Shown piece after piece: positions 1 through 8,889 of a stretch of 34,481 nucleotides of DNA (position 1 is the stretch's first letter; each line of letters begins with the position of its first letter). The DNA is from CAZSHX01 sp964606895 (lineage in GTDB: Bacteria > Bacteroidota > Ignavibacteria > Kapaibacteriales > UBA2268). Below the pieces are notes generated by a model. It was not told where the DNA came from and did no database searches. It worked only from the letters and a program-made list of their open reading frames with translations. The DNA lies in NCBI GenBank assembly GCA_964606895.1, contig CAZSHX010000050.1, forward strand, positions 1 through 34,481. The letters run 5' to 3'. The translations under genes and the position numbers were made by a program.

Positions 1-36
1 GGCTAAATTATTACTATATAACTATTTATGTGTTTT

Positions 37-56
37 TAACGGTGGAACTTCCGTTA
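37..56. repeat. small inverted repeat
   Basis: TAACGG (37-42) and CCGTTA (51-56) form a 6-bp stem with an 8-nt loop. No T-tract follows on either strand, so it does not look like an intrinsic terminator. The rest of 1-130 is AT-rich, with no gene that I can support. Confidence 0.3.
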
Positions 57-120
57 TATAAAAAAAGATAAAAAATGAAATTTGGGGAAATGAAGTAATA
101 ACTATCTTTTATAAATATTC

Positions 121-170
121 ATTCAAAAAAAAGGAATCCATTAAGCTTTAAGAATAATGGATTCCCTTTT
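121..170 (-). terminator. intrinsic terminator of the acyl-CoA dehydrogenase gene
   Basis: An 11-bp perfect stem, GGAATCCATTA (133-143) with TAATGGATTCC (155-165), encloses an 11-nt loop. Read on the minus strand it is followed by a run of eight T residues (complement of 125-132). It lies about 45 bp past the stop codon of the minus-strand gene ending at 210. Confidence 0.8.
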
Positions 171-209
171 GAAATTGAATGACAAATCTATTTGGAAAAA
201 ATGAAGTTT

Positions 210-1352
210 TTAGACTTTGCCGTTTCTTTTGATTACGTCTTTTGCTATAATCATTTTCTGAATTTCGTTTGTACCTTCAAAAATACGGTTGATTCTTGAA
301 TCGCGATAAATTCTTTCAATCGGAAGTTCTCTGGAAAATCCCATTCCGCCGTGAATCTGCATCGCAAGGTCAGCACATTTATTTAATGATTCGGAAATTA
401 CAAGTTTGCAAATTGCCGCCTGGCGTGGAAGCATCTGACCTTTGTCATAAAGTGCCGCAGTACGGTAGAGCATTGATTCTGCTTCGTAAATCATGGTTGC
501 AATGTCTGCGATCATGAACTGAACACCCTGGAAGTTGGCAATAGGTTCGTCAAACTGTTTTCTTTCTTTTGCATATTTAACCGACATTTCAAGCAGTTCC
601 TTGCTTGCTCCGAGACATGCGGCACCAAGACCGAGTCTGCCTGTGTCAAGAGTTTTCATTGCAATAAGGAAACCTTTACCGTCTCTGCCGATTAGGTTTT
701 CTCTTGGAATTCTAACGTTATCAAAAGTTAAAGAAGCAGTTTTGCTTCCGCGGATTCCCATTTTTCTTTCGGGTGCACCAACTGTGAAGCCGGGAGTTCC
801 TTTTTCAACTATAAAAGCTGAAATACCAAGTCTGGTTCTTGCGTAAACAGAAAATACGTCAGCGAAAGGAGCATTGGTAATCCAAAGTTTTTCGCCATTC
901 AGGACCCATGAATCGCCGTCAAGTTCTGCTCTGGTTTTCAGGTTGAAAGCATCGGAACCAGCACCCTGCTCGGTCAGAGCAAAAGCGGCAATCTTTTCGC
1001 CTGAGGCAAGAGGAACAAGCCATTTTTGTTTCATTTCTTCGTCGCCGCCAACATAAATGGTATTAGAACCGATTGAAACGTGAGCACCGATAAATGTGGC
1101 AGTGGAAAGACAACCGCGTCCGATTTCTTCCTGAATCAGGCAATATCCGACTTCGCCAAATCCGCTTCCGCCATATTCCACAGGGAATGCGGCTCCAAGA
1201 ATTCCAAGTTCTTTGATTTTCTCTATAATATGATGAGGAATTTCTTCGTCTTCATCAATTTTTGCGGCGATGGGTTTGAGTTCATTGTTCGTAAAATCTC
1301 TTATCATCTCGCGGAGCATTTCCTGCTCTTCCGTAAAACTAAATTCAATCAT
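210..1352 (-). CDS. acyl-CoA dehydrogenase
   Basis: A 380-aa FAD-dependent acyl-CoA dehydrogenase of normal family length, expected to oxidise an acyl-CoA to the enoyl-CoA and pass electrons to ETF. The N-terminal helical domain covers about 1-120. The middle beta domain carries signature 1, ALTEQGAGSD (about 125-134), and the C-terminal helical domain carries signature 2 around QIHGGMGFSRELPIERIYRD. The motif FEGTNEIQ places the likely catalytic base at Glu359, the position used by short-chain and butyryl-CoA dehydrogenases. The start is ATG, preceded by AAAGGA at a good distance. It is monocistronic with its own terminator at 121-170. No ETF, thiolase or crotonase gene is adjacent, so chain-length specificity cannot be read from context. 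Confidence 0.93.
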   Translation of the reverse strand: MIEFSFTEEQEMLREMIRDFTNNELKPIAAKIDEDEEIPHHIIEKIKELGILGAAFPVEYGGSGFGEVGYCLIQEEIGRGCLSTATFIGAHVSIGSNTIYVGGDEEMKQKWLVPLASGEKIAAFALTEQGAGSDAFNLKTRAELDGDSWVLNGEKLWITNAPFADVFSVYARTRLGISAFIVEKGTPGFTVGAPERKMGIRGSKTASLTFDNVRIPRENLIGRDGKGFLIAMKTLDTGRLGLGAACLGASKELLEMSVKYAKERKQFDEPIANFQGVQFMIADIATMIYEAESMLYRTAALYDKGQMLPRQAAICKLVISESLNKCADLAMQIHGGMGFSRELPIERIYRDSRINRIFEGTNEIQKMIIAKDVIKRNGKV

Positions 1353-1541
1353 GATAATCCTTTAAAGTATAACAAATTTTATTCTAATTTATTTATTTAT
1401 AATATTGTTCAAATTACTAAAAAATATTTAATAATCACATAATTAGAAACATTATGTAAATATTGTGTAAAAAAGAATTACGAAAATAATGTTTTATCTG
1501 ATAATATAAAACTATGTGAAAATTTACATAGGAATTTCTAC

Positions 1542-2444
1542 TTAATTTTCTTCAAATACTTTCTTCGGTTTCAGCTTGTAAGCCAGTTTCAGAATCCCAT
1601 CCACATAAGCCGTGCTATTGTTATAGTGGAAAACAGCTTTTTTTTGACTCTCGGGATCATCTGTCCATCCGTTGGACTTCAGGTAGTTACCAATACTGTA
1701 AATCGCATCTTCGGTATTGAACAAATTTATTATGCTGTCGTTGTTGCCGTCGGCACCCCATCGAAGATAGCTTGAGGGCAGGAATTGCGACATTCCGAAG
1801 GCTCCTGCCCACGAACCGTACAAATCCTGGACAGAATAAGGGGAACTTTTGCTCATCTTGCTCAGTGCAATCAATTCCTTCAAAGCCCATTCAGATTTGC
1901 TTTTTGCTCTTTGGTAAATTTTCTTTTCGAGTTGATTAAGCTCTGCAGAATCTCCCTGAAATTCGTTCTGAAGAATACCGATATTCAGATTAATAAATTC
2001 GGGCTTGTTAGACATTGCCGTACTCAACAGCACACTCGGGATATGATGTGAGCCTAAATAGGAGCCAAGTTTGGTTTCAACCCATAAAATTGATGTAATA
2101 ACTTCCTTGGGTACACCGTATTTGATTTCGGCTTCGGTCAGAGTTTCGAAGTTCAAACGCATAAATGCGTGGCATTTGTCAAGAGCTTTCCAAGTAACGG
2201 TTTGGTATTCACTTTTTTTCAGAAATCCGGAAACATTTATTTTAATATATTTTTCATCGAAATGAGTTTTGGAATTTGCAATAATTGAAAAAACAAATGA
2301 AGTATCAACGCCACTTTTCAACAGATTCTTTACTACGGGTTCGAAGAATTTGACCTTGTAGTTATTGTCCTGTTTGATAAAATTCACATGCGAGACTTTT
2401 ACGATCGAGAGAGTAAAAATCAGAAAGTAAATAATGCTATACAT
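1542..2444 (-). CDS. MltB-like lytic murein transglycosylase (SLT_2/GH103)
   Basis: A 300-aa peptidoglycan-cleaving lytic transglycosylase, expected to cut the MurNAc-GlcNAc bond and release 1,6-anhydro-MurNAc in the periplasm. The hydrophobic first 20 residues look like a signal peptide without a clear lipobox. Glu123 in ILWVETKLG matches the catalytic Glu of the MltB family. The block GAFGMSQFLPSSY (about 214-226), then the acidic NNDSIINLF and DAIYSIGNYL segments, match the conserved core that binds the glycan. The domain spans about 100-290, near the usual length, with no extra binding domain. The ATG has only a weak purine stretch upstream. The 189-bp gap before the acyl-CoA dehydrogenase gene holds only AT-rich sequence. 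Confidence 0.85.
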   Translation of the reverse strand: MYSIIYFLIFTLSIVKVSHVNFIKQDNNYKVKFFEPVVKNLLKSGVDTSFVFSIIANSKTHFDEKYIKINVSGFLKKSEYQTVTWKALDKCHAFMRLNFETLTEAEIKYGVPKEVITSILWVETKLGSYLGSHHIPSVLLSTAMSNKPEFINLNIGILQNEFQGDSAELNQLEKKIYQRAKSKSEWALKELIALSKMSKSSPYSVQDLYGSWAGAFGMSQFLPSSYLRWGADGNNDSIINLFNTEDAIYSIGNYLKSNGWTDDPESQKKAVFHYNNSTAYVDGILKLAYKLKPKKVFEEN

Positions 2445-2542
2445 AATATTTTTTTTTGAAATTCTAATTAATCACCTTTTTACTTTATTTCAAGTATTAA
2501 TTTACATATTTTTTTTAATATAATATCTACAAAAATTATATC

Positions 2543-2573
2543 TTGGCTTTTATTATATAAGGTTGTAATTTTG
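2543..2573 (+). promoter_or_regulatory. candidate Bacteroidota-type promoter for ppdK
   Basis: TAATTTTG at 2566-2573 matches the TAnnTTTG -7 element of Bacteroidota promoters exactly. TTG at 2543-2545 sits 20 nt upstream, within the known -33/-7 spacing. Transcription would start about 50 nt ahead of the ppdK start codon. Confidence 0.45.
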
Positions 2574-2632
2574 TATTCTATGCAATACTTTGAATACAAA
2601 ATTCTGATTTTTATTTTTTATTGGAGAAAATT

Positions 2633-5455
2633 ATGTCAAAAGACAAAAAGAATGAAGTAAAAACCAAAAAAGACGTTAAATATGTCTATTATTTTGGCGG
2701 TGGCAAATCCGACGGAGATGCCTCAATGAAAGAACTGCTTGGCGGCAAAGGTGCTAATTTAGCAGAAATGGTCAATATTGGATTACCTGTTCCTGCAGGT
2801 TTCACTATTTCGACCGAGCTTTGCACCTATTTCTATGATAACGACAGGACTTATCCCAAACAGCTTCACAAACAAGTTAATGACGCTTTGGCAAAAGTTG
2901 AAAAACAAATGGGTGCCAAATTTGGTGATTCCGAAAATCCTCTACTTGTTTCGGTTCGTTCGGGTGCAAGAGCTTCTATGCCCGGCATGATGGACACTGT
3001 TCTGAATCTTGGTTTGAACGACATTACGGTCGAAGGTTTAATCAAAAGGTCGAACAATCCTCGTTTCGCTTACGATTCATATCGCAGATTTGTTTCCATG
3101 TATGGTGATGTTGTGCTTGGTTTGAAACCAGAAGGCAAAGACGACATTGACCCGTTCGAAGAAATTCTTGAAGCTAAGAAAAAAGCACGCGGTGTTGAAA
3201 TTGACGTTGATTTGACCGTCGAAGATTTAAAGGAACTCGTAAAAGAATTTAAAGCCGCTATTAAGGCAAAATTGAATATTGATTTCCCCGAAGATCCTCA
3301 GGAACAACTATGGGGTGCTATTGGTGCCGTTTTTGGTTCATGGCAGAATGCACGTGCAAACATCTACAGAAAACTAAATGGAATTCCTGATTGGTGGGGA
3401 ACTGCCGTCAATGTTCAGGCAATGGTTTTCGGTAATCTTGGCGAAGATTCGGGAACAGGCGTTGCATTCACACGTAATGCCGCCAACGGCGATAATTATT
3501 TCTATGGTGAATTCCTTATGAATGCTCAGGGCGAAGATGTTGTTGCAGGAACACGCACTCCTCTTCCAATTGAACAGTTAAGAGAAAAAGATGAAAACTC
3601 GCTTAACCAACTGATGAAAATCAGAGAAATTCTTGAACAGCATTACAGAGATATGCAGGATATTGAGTTCACAATTCAAAACGGAAAACTTTTCATGCTC
3701 CAGTGCCGTTCAGGAAAAAGAACAGCTTTTGCATCCATGAAAATTGCCGTTGATATGGTTCATGAAGGCTTGATTAAACCTAAAGAAGCTTTGATGAGAA
3801 TTGACCCCGACCAGTTAAACCAATTGCTTCGTCCTATTTTCGATAATGTTGAAAAAACAAAAGCTCTTAAAAGCAAACAACTTATTGCTAAAGGTTTGAA
3901 CGCAGGTCCCGGTGCCGCTTGCGGAAAAGTCGTTTTCAATGCAGAAGATGCAATTGAATGGGCGGCAAAAGGCGATAAAGTTATTTTAGTCAGGATTGAA
4001 ACCTCACCCGAAGATATCGGCGGAATGAATGCCGCGGAAGGTATCCTTACAGCACGCGGAGGAATGACCTCCCATGCGGCTCTTGTAGCACGTCAGATGG
4101 GTAAAGTCTGCGTTGCAGGTTGTGGTGTTCTGAATATTGACTACAAAACACGTCAAATGAAAATTGAAGGCAGAAAAGACATCGTCAAAGAAGGAGATTT
4201 CCTTTCGATTGACGGTTCGACCGGAGAAGTGATTTTGGGCAAAATTCCGACAAAACCAAGTGAAGTTATTCAGGTTTTATTAGAAAAAACACTTGAACCC
4301 GAAAATGCTCCAACTTATCAGATTTACAAACAAATCATGGATTGGGCAGATGAATACAGAGTTCTTAAAATCCGCACCAATGCCGACCAGCCAGACCAAA
4401 GCGTGAATGCGGTTTCGTTTGGTGCCGAAGGTATCGGACTTTGCAGAACCGAGCACATGTTCTTTGGCGAAGGCAAAATCGGTCCAATGCGTGAAATGAT
4501 TCTTGCAGATACAGTTGCTCACCGCAAAAAAGCATTAGCAAAATTATTACCACTTCAGAGAGAAGACTTTGAAGGTATTTTCAGAGCAATGGACGGCAGA
4601 CCTGTAACAATCAGAACTATTGACCCTCCATTGCACGAATTCCTTCCTCACGATGAAGCAGGACAGGCAGAAGTTGCCAAAACACTCAAGATTTCTGCCG
4701 CAAAGGTGAAAGAAAGAGTCGAACAGCTTCATGAATTCAATCCGATGCTTGGATTCCGCGGTTGCCGCCTTGGTATTATCTATCCCGAAATCACCGAAAT
4801 GCAGGCAAGAGCAATTTTCGAAGCAACAGCAAATGTTCTGAAAGAAGGAAAGAAAGTATTTCCTGAAATAATGATTCCTCTTGTTGGTCACGTGAAAGAA
4901 CTGAAATCGCAGGAAGAAATCGTTCGCAAAGCCGCCGCTGAAGTTATGGCAGAAAAAGGTATTCAGTTTGAATATCTTGTCGGAACAATGATTGAAGTTC
5001 CAAGAGGTGCCATAACTGCGGGTGAAATTGCCGAAGTAGCTGAATTCTTCTCATTCGGAACAAATGACTTAACCCAAACAACAATGGGATTGAGCAGAGA
5101 CGATTCTGGAAGATTCCTGCCTGCTTATGTTCAGCTTGACATTTATCCGAAAGACCCGTTTGAAGCTATTGACCAAATCGGAGTCGGTTACCTCATGAAA
5201 CACGCTGTTGAAAACGGCAGAAAAACAAAGAAAAACCTGAAAATAGGTATTTGCGGCGAACATGGCGGCGAACCATCTTCAGTTGAATTCTGTCATTCAA
5301 TCGGCTTGAACTATGTTTCCTGCTCACCTTTCAGAGTACCGATTGCAAGACTTGCCGCCGCAAGAGCCGCAATCAAAGACGGTTCAGCAAAAAAAGTGAA
5401 AAAAGAAGGAAAAGAGAAAAAGCACAAAAAAGATAAAAAAGGTAAAAAGAAATAA
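2633..5455 (+). CDS. ppdK: pyruvate, phosphate dikinase
   Basis: A 940-aa PPDK that interconverts pyruvate, ATP and Pi with PEP, AMP and PPi, used in gluconeogenesis or PPi-linked glycolysis. The N-terminal ATP-grasp domain opens with the glycine-rich GGKGANLAEM. The central phosphohistidine domain has GGMTSHAALVARQ, with the swivelling His at about 481 and the regulatory Thr two residues before it. The C-terminal TIM barrel contains GLCRTEHMFF, FFSFGTNDLTQTTMGLSRDD and the catalytic Cys (about 874) in GICGEHGG. Start chosen at ATG 2633, because GGAG at 2623-2626 is an ideal ribosome site; the in-frame TTG at 2621 overlaps that site. At about 65 residues over the usual 874, it carries a lysine-rich N-terminus and a lysine-rich tail (about 920-940). 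A terminator follows. Confidence 0.96.
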   Translation: MSKDKKNEVKTKKDVKYVYYFGGGKSDGDASMKELLGGKGANLAEMVNIGLPVPAGFTISTELCTYFYDNDRTYPKQLHKQVNDALAKVEKQMGAKFGDSENPLLVSVRSGARASMPGMMDTVLNLGLNDITVEGLIKRSNNPRFAYDSYRRFVSMYGDVVLGLKPEGKDDIDPFEEILEAKKKARGVEIDVDLTVEDLKELVKEFKAAIKAKLNIDFPEDPQEQLWGAIGAVFGSWQNARANIYRKLNGIPDWWGTAVNVQAMVFGNLGEDSGTGVAFTRNAANGDNYFYGEFLMNAQGEDVVAGTRTPLPIEQLREKDENSLNQLMKIREILEQHYRDMQDIEFTIQNGKLFMLQCRSGKRTAFASMKIAVDMVHEGLIKPKEALMRIDPDQLNQLLRPIFDNVEKTKALKSKQLIAKGLNAGPGAACGKVVFNAEDAIEWAAKGDKVILVRIETSPEDIGGMNAAEGILTARGGMTSHAALVARQMGKVCVAGCGVLNIDYKTRQMKIEGRKDIVKEGDFLSIDGSTGEVILGKIPTKPSEVIQVLLEKTLEPENAPTYQIYKQIMDWADEYRVLKIRTNADQPDQSVNAVSFGAEGIGLCRTEHMFFGEGKIGPMREMILADTVAHRKKALAKLLPLQREDFEGIFRAMDGRPVTIRTIDPPLHEFLPHDEAGQAEVAKTLKISAAKVKERVEQLHEFNPMLGFRGCRLGIIYPEITEMQARAIFEATANVLKEGKKVFPEIMIPLVGHVKELKSQEEIVRKAAAEVMAEKGIQFEYLVGTMIEVPRGAITAGEIAEVAEFFSFGTNDLTQTTMGLSRDDSGRFLPAYVQLDIYPKDPFEAIDQIGVGYLMKHAVENGRKTKKNLKIGICGEHGGEPSSVEFCHSIGLNYVSCSPFRVPIARLAAARAAIKDGSAKKVKKEGKEKKHKKDKKGKKK

Positions 5456-5473
5456 TTGCCAGCGACAATAAAG

Positions 5474-5514
5474 AAGAGCCGTGGTTTTTGAAAAGTCACG
5501 GCTCTTTTGTTGTT
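5474..5514 (+). terminator. intrinsic terminator after ppdK
   Basis: AAGAGCCGTG (5474-5483) pairs perfectly with CACGGCTCTT (5497-5506) around a 13-nt loop, followed by TTGTTGTTT. It lies between convergent genes and may also slow transcription of the minus-strand gene ending at 5555. Confidence 0.85.
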
Positions 5515-5554
5515 TAGATGGTGAAGCATTGAAGAATGGAAAATATTTCAAAGC

Positions 5555-6436
5555 TTACATATTATATACGTAAGCAAAGGTAGATGAAAACTCTTCTAAT
5601 GTAGTTGATGTGGTGTTCTCGGATGTTCTTTCTTCGAATTTGAAGATGCCCTGATTTATGCCTTCACCAAGTCCAACCATAGCCTCTGCAACACTTTTCG
5701 ACATACCCATTCCAACCATTCCGTTGATTGCATCTTCTGCCGAAAACTTCACATAAGGCAATCCTTCTTTTCCGATAGCTTTTGCAAGTATTGCAGTTGC
5801 TTCGTTCATAGTGTAATCCTTAGGTCCGAGTAAAGACCTGATGGATTTTCCGGTGAAATCAGGATTGGCAAGATATTCTGCGGCAACTTTGGCAATATCT
5901 GCTGTTGCAATCATTGCTAACGGCATATCTCCGTTAATGTTTCCGCCGTTAATACCCATACCTTTAATCATGCCTATGTTACCCATAGTATTTTCCATGA
6001 AGTAAGTAGGTCGTAAAATTTTCACGTCAACTCCGTCCAAAGTGTGAAGTCTTACTTCCTGCCTTGCAAGTCCTGCAACAATTCCGGTTCCGTGCTCGGT
6101 ATGACCACCGACACTACTGATAAAAACAACTTTTTCAACTCCGGATGCTTTAATAGCTTCGATAAATGCAATTCCAAGCTTATCCCGATAGGCTCCGATA
6201 TCTTCACTTTGGAAGTTTCCCGGAAGCATACCCAAAACGACCGAAGAACCTGAAAATGCTTGAGTCAGGAAATCTACATCACCGGAATCTCCGGCAAATA
6301 TTTCGGCACCTTTTGCCTTAAACTCATTTAGTTTATCTGCATGTCTTGCGATAAGACGTACCTTTTTGCCGGCTTTAAGAAGTATATCTGCAGTTTTACT
6401 GCCAACTCTACCTGTTCCGCCAATAATTGTAACCAT
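5555..6436 (-). CDS. NmrA-like NAD(P)-binding oxidoreductase (atypical SDR)
   Basis: A 293-aa Rossmann-fold protein. The N-terminal TIIGGTGRVGSKTA is the GxxGxxG dinucleotide motif of atypical short-chain dehydrogenases. IARHADKL after beta-2 suggests an NADP preference through its Arg. VVFISSVGG and LRPTYFMENTM follow the NmrA/NAD(P)H:quinone oxidoreductase 2-like pattern, which lacks the classic Tyr-x-x-x-Lys. Such proteins act as quinone or flavin reductases or as redox sensors; the substrate here cannot be inferred. Start set at ATG 6436, because TTGGAG just upstream is its ribosome site rather than a TTG start. It is flanked by the ppdK terminator and divergent from rnr, with no clear operon partner. 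Confidence 0.8.
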   Translation of the reverse strand: MVTIIGGTGRVGSKTADILLKAGKKVRLIARHADKLNEFKAKGAEIFAGDSGDVDFLTQAFSGSSVVLGMLPGNFQSEDIGAYRDKLGIAFIEAIKASGVEKVVFISSVGGHTEHGTGIVAGLARQEVRLHTLDGVDVKILRPTYFMENTMGNIGMIKGMGINGGNINGDMPLAMIATADIAKVAAEYLANPDFTGKSIRSLLGPKDYTMNEATAILAKAIGKEGLPYVKFSAEDAINGMVGMGMSKSVAEAMVGLGEGINQGIFKFEERTSENTTSTTLEEFSSTFAYVYNM

Positions 6437-6540
6437 TTTTTTCTCCAAGATTTATTGTTTAATAATACCTAATAATTTTTTTCATATAGACAAATAATTG
6501 AGAAATAAATTTTATTTTATACTTAAGTTTAGTTTTATAG

Positions 6541-6548
6541 TATATTTG
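6541..6548 (+). promoter_or_regulatory. candidate -7 element of the rnr promoter
   Basis: TATATTTG matches TAnnTTTG and lies 38 bp before the rnr start codon. I see no convincing TTG -33 box at the expected distance, so this is only a partial match. Confidence 0.35.
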
Positions 6549-6586
6549 TATAATGAATACAACTTATAAATCAGAAACTAAACGAT

Positions 6587-8845
6587 ATGAAAAAAACTGA
6601 AATAACAGATGCCATACTTGAACTCTTTTCAAGAGCAGAGAAACCTCTGCAACTTCATGAAATCTCGAAAGAGCTTACAATCAAATCGGACTCGCCGGAA
6701 CATGATGCTTTGAAGGAGGCTTTGAGCGAGCTTTCAGAACAAAATATCGTCCAAAAATCTTCAAGAAGACGTTACTCAATGAGTACATTTGACAATCTTT
6801 CGACTTTTCAGGGCGAGATTAAAATTCATGAAGACCATGGAATTGTTTTATGCAACATGAATCTTCCTGTTTCAACCAAAGGCAAGAAGATCGTCTTCCA
6901 ACAAAAAGCAATGAAAGTTGTTTTAAAAAGAAAGAACCTGCTTACTGCTTTGGACGGCGACACGGTTTTAATCAGTGTGCTTGCCGAAAGAAAAGGCAAA
7001 AAACCGCAGGGCGAAGTGATTGAAATTGTTACACGGAAAGAAAGAACAATCACCGGTTCAATAGAATTTGACGGTAATTTCTTTTTTCTTCTGCCAAATG
7101 AAGATTTGTATTATGTGGATTTCCTGATTCCCGGAAAGTATCTGAACGGAGCTCAGAACGGCGATAAGGTTGCCGCAAAATTCCTACAGTGGGACAATCC
7201 GCTCAAAAGTCCTATTGCTGAAGTAATTGAAATAATCGGAAAAGCAGATAAACCCGAAGTGGGTTTCAAATCAATTATGAATGAGTTCTCTTTACCAAAA
7301 GACTTCAGCAGTGCTGTCGAAGAGGAAGTAAATGCCATTCACGATGATTTTCTTAAAATCGAACCTAAGAACATACCTGACAGATTAGACCTCAGTGATG
7401 AAATTATAATTACAATTGACCCGCCTGATGCAAAAGATTTTGATGATGCTCTATCGCTCAAAACTCTTGAAAATGGTAATCTTTGGCTTGGAGTTCATAT
7501 TGCGGACGTTAGTCACTACGTTAAAACAGGATCCGAAACCGATAGAGAAGCATTAAGAAGAGGCACAAGCGTTTACTTGGTGGATAGAGTCGTACCGATG
7601 CTTCCTGAAATTTTATCTAATGAAATATGCTCGTTGCAACCCAATAAAATAAGGATGGCATTTTCCGTTTTTATGGAAATAAACAAATACGGCACAGTTA
7701 AAAGTTATGAAATAATTGAATCCACAATTAAGAGTAAAATGCGATTCAGCTACGACGATGTTTTAAGTTTAATTCAAAAATTCAAAGCAGGGGAAGAACC
7801 TACCAATGAAATTGAGAAACTTTCGTGGGAACTGTACAAACTTTCCGTTTTGCTCAGAAAAAAGAGATTTGAAAAAGGTGGTGTTGACTTCGAGACTGTG
7901 GAGGTAAAATTTGAACTGGACGATGATAAAAATCCCGTCCGTGCAATTCTAAAGCAATCAAACGAAGCTACATCTCTGGTTGAGGAATGCATGCTGATGG
8001 CAAACAAAACTGTAACTGAGCATATTTATACAATTTCAAAAGAAATGAAAAGAAAGGAAACCTTGCCGTTCCTTTTCAGAGTTCACGAACCGCCAAATCC
8101 TGAAAAAATAAAAACTACTTTCAGATTTCTGAAAACACTGACTAAGGAAAAAGCACCGATTAAAACTGATTCTAAAACACTTAACAGCTTTTTGAAAATG
8201 TTTGCAGATAAACCTGAAAAGCCGATAGTTCATCAGATGATAGTTCGTTCAATGTCAAAAGCACAATACATGGAACAAAACTTAGGGCATTTCGGACTTG
8301 GATTTACGAGATACACACATTTCACATCGCCGATTAGAAGGTATCCCGATTTGATTGTTCACAGATTAATCAAAGAGTATTTTTCAATGTTGCCGATGTC
8401 AGGTGAAGAAGCAAAGAAAAAAAATGCAATTATCTCAAAAATCGGCGAACACAGCACTGACAGAGAAAGAGTTGCGATGGAAGCCGAAAGAGCCTCGGTG
8501 AAATATTCTCAGACTGTTATTGCAGGCAAAAATATAGGTAAAATAATGTATGGAACAATCTCAGGAATTATGAATTTTGGAGTATTTGTCAATCTTGATG
8601 ATATTTATGCCGAAGGTCTAATTCACATACGTGATTTGGTAGATGATTATTACCTTTACGACGAGCAAAATTTCCGTCTGATAGGCAGAGCAAAGAAGAG
8701 AATATTTCAGTTCGGCGACAGAATAAAAGTTCAGATAATGAAATCCAATACGGAAAAGCGAAAAATCGAGTTAAAATACATTGATGAGAAAAAAGAGATA
8801 CCGAAAATAATACAAAAAGACAGGAAAAGAGTAAAATCGTCATAA
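6587..8845 (+). CDS. rnr: ribonuclease R
   Basis: A 752-aa 3'-to-5' exoribonuclease that degrades structured RNA and takes part in RNA quality control. Residues 1-65 form a winged-helix domain (HTH_12 type), followed by cold-shock-like OB domains to about 220. The RNB catalytic domain has TIDPPDAKDFDDA, giving the four metal-binding Asp at about 278, 284, 286 and 287. RYTHFTSPIRRYPDLIVHRL is the signature near the RNB end. A C-terminal S1 domain (about 655-735) holds GTISGIMNFGVFV, and a basic tail (RKRVKSS) ends the protein. The length is close to other RNase R enzymes. The start ATG has no obvious Shine-Dalgarno sequence. The gene stands alone and converges on the next gene with only 44 bp between. 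Confidence 0.95.
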   Translation: MKKTEITDAILELFSRAEKPLQLHEISKELTIKSDSPEHDALKEALSELSEQNIVQKSSRRRYSMSTFDNLSTFQGEIKIHEDHGIVLCNMNLPVSTKGKKIVFQQKAMKVVLKRKNLLTALDGDTVLISVLAERKGKKPQGEVIEIVTRKERTITGSIEFDGNFFFLLPNEDLYYVDFLIPGKYLNGAQNGDKVAAKFLQWDNPLKSPIAEVIEIIGKADKPEVGFKSIMNEFSLPKDFSSAVEEEVNAIHDDFLKIEPKNIPDRLDLSDEIIITIDPPDAKDFDDALSLKTLENGNLWLGVHIADVSHYVKTGSETDREALRRGTSVYLVDRVVPMLPEILSNEICSLQPNKIRMAFSVFMEINKYGTVKSYEIIESTIKSKMRFSYDDVLSLIQKFKAGEEPTNEIEKLSWELYKLSVLLRKKRFEKGGVDFETVEVKFELDDDKNPVRAILKQSNEATSLVEECMLMANKTVTEHIYTISKEMKRKETLPFLFRVHEPPNPEKIKTTFRFLKTLTKEKAPIKTDSKTLNSFLKMFADKPEKPIVHQMIVRSMSKAQYMEQNLGHFGLGFTRYTHFTSPIRRYPDLIVHRLIKEYFSMLPMSGEEAKKKNAIISKIGEHSTDRERVAMEAERASVKYSQTVIAGKNIGKIMYGTISGIMNFGVFVNLDDIYAEGLIHIRDLVDDYYLYDEQNFRLIGRAKKRIFQFGDRIKVQIMKSNTEKRKIELKYIDEKKEIPKIIQKDRKRVKSS

Positions 8846-8889
8846 GTTTTGATATTTGTGCTTCTATCATTGAATTAAGATAGATCTGA

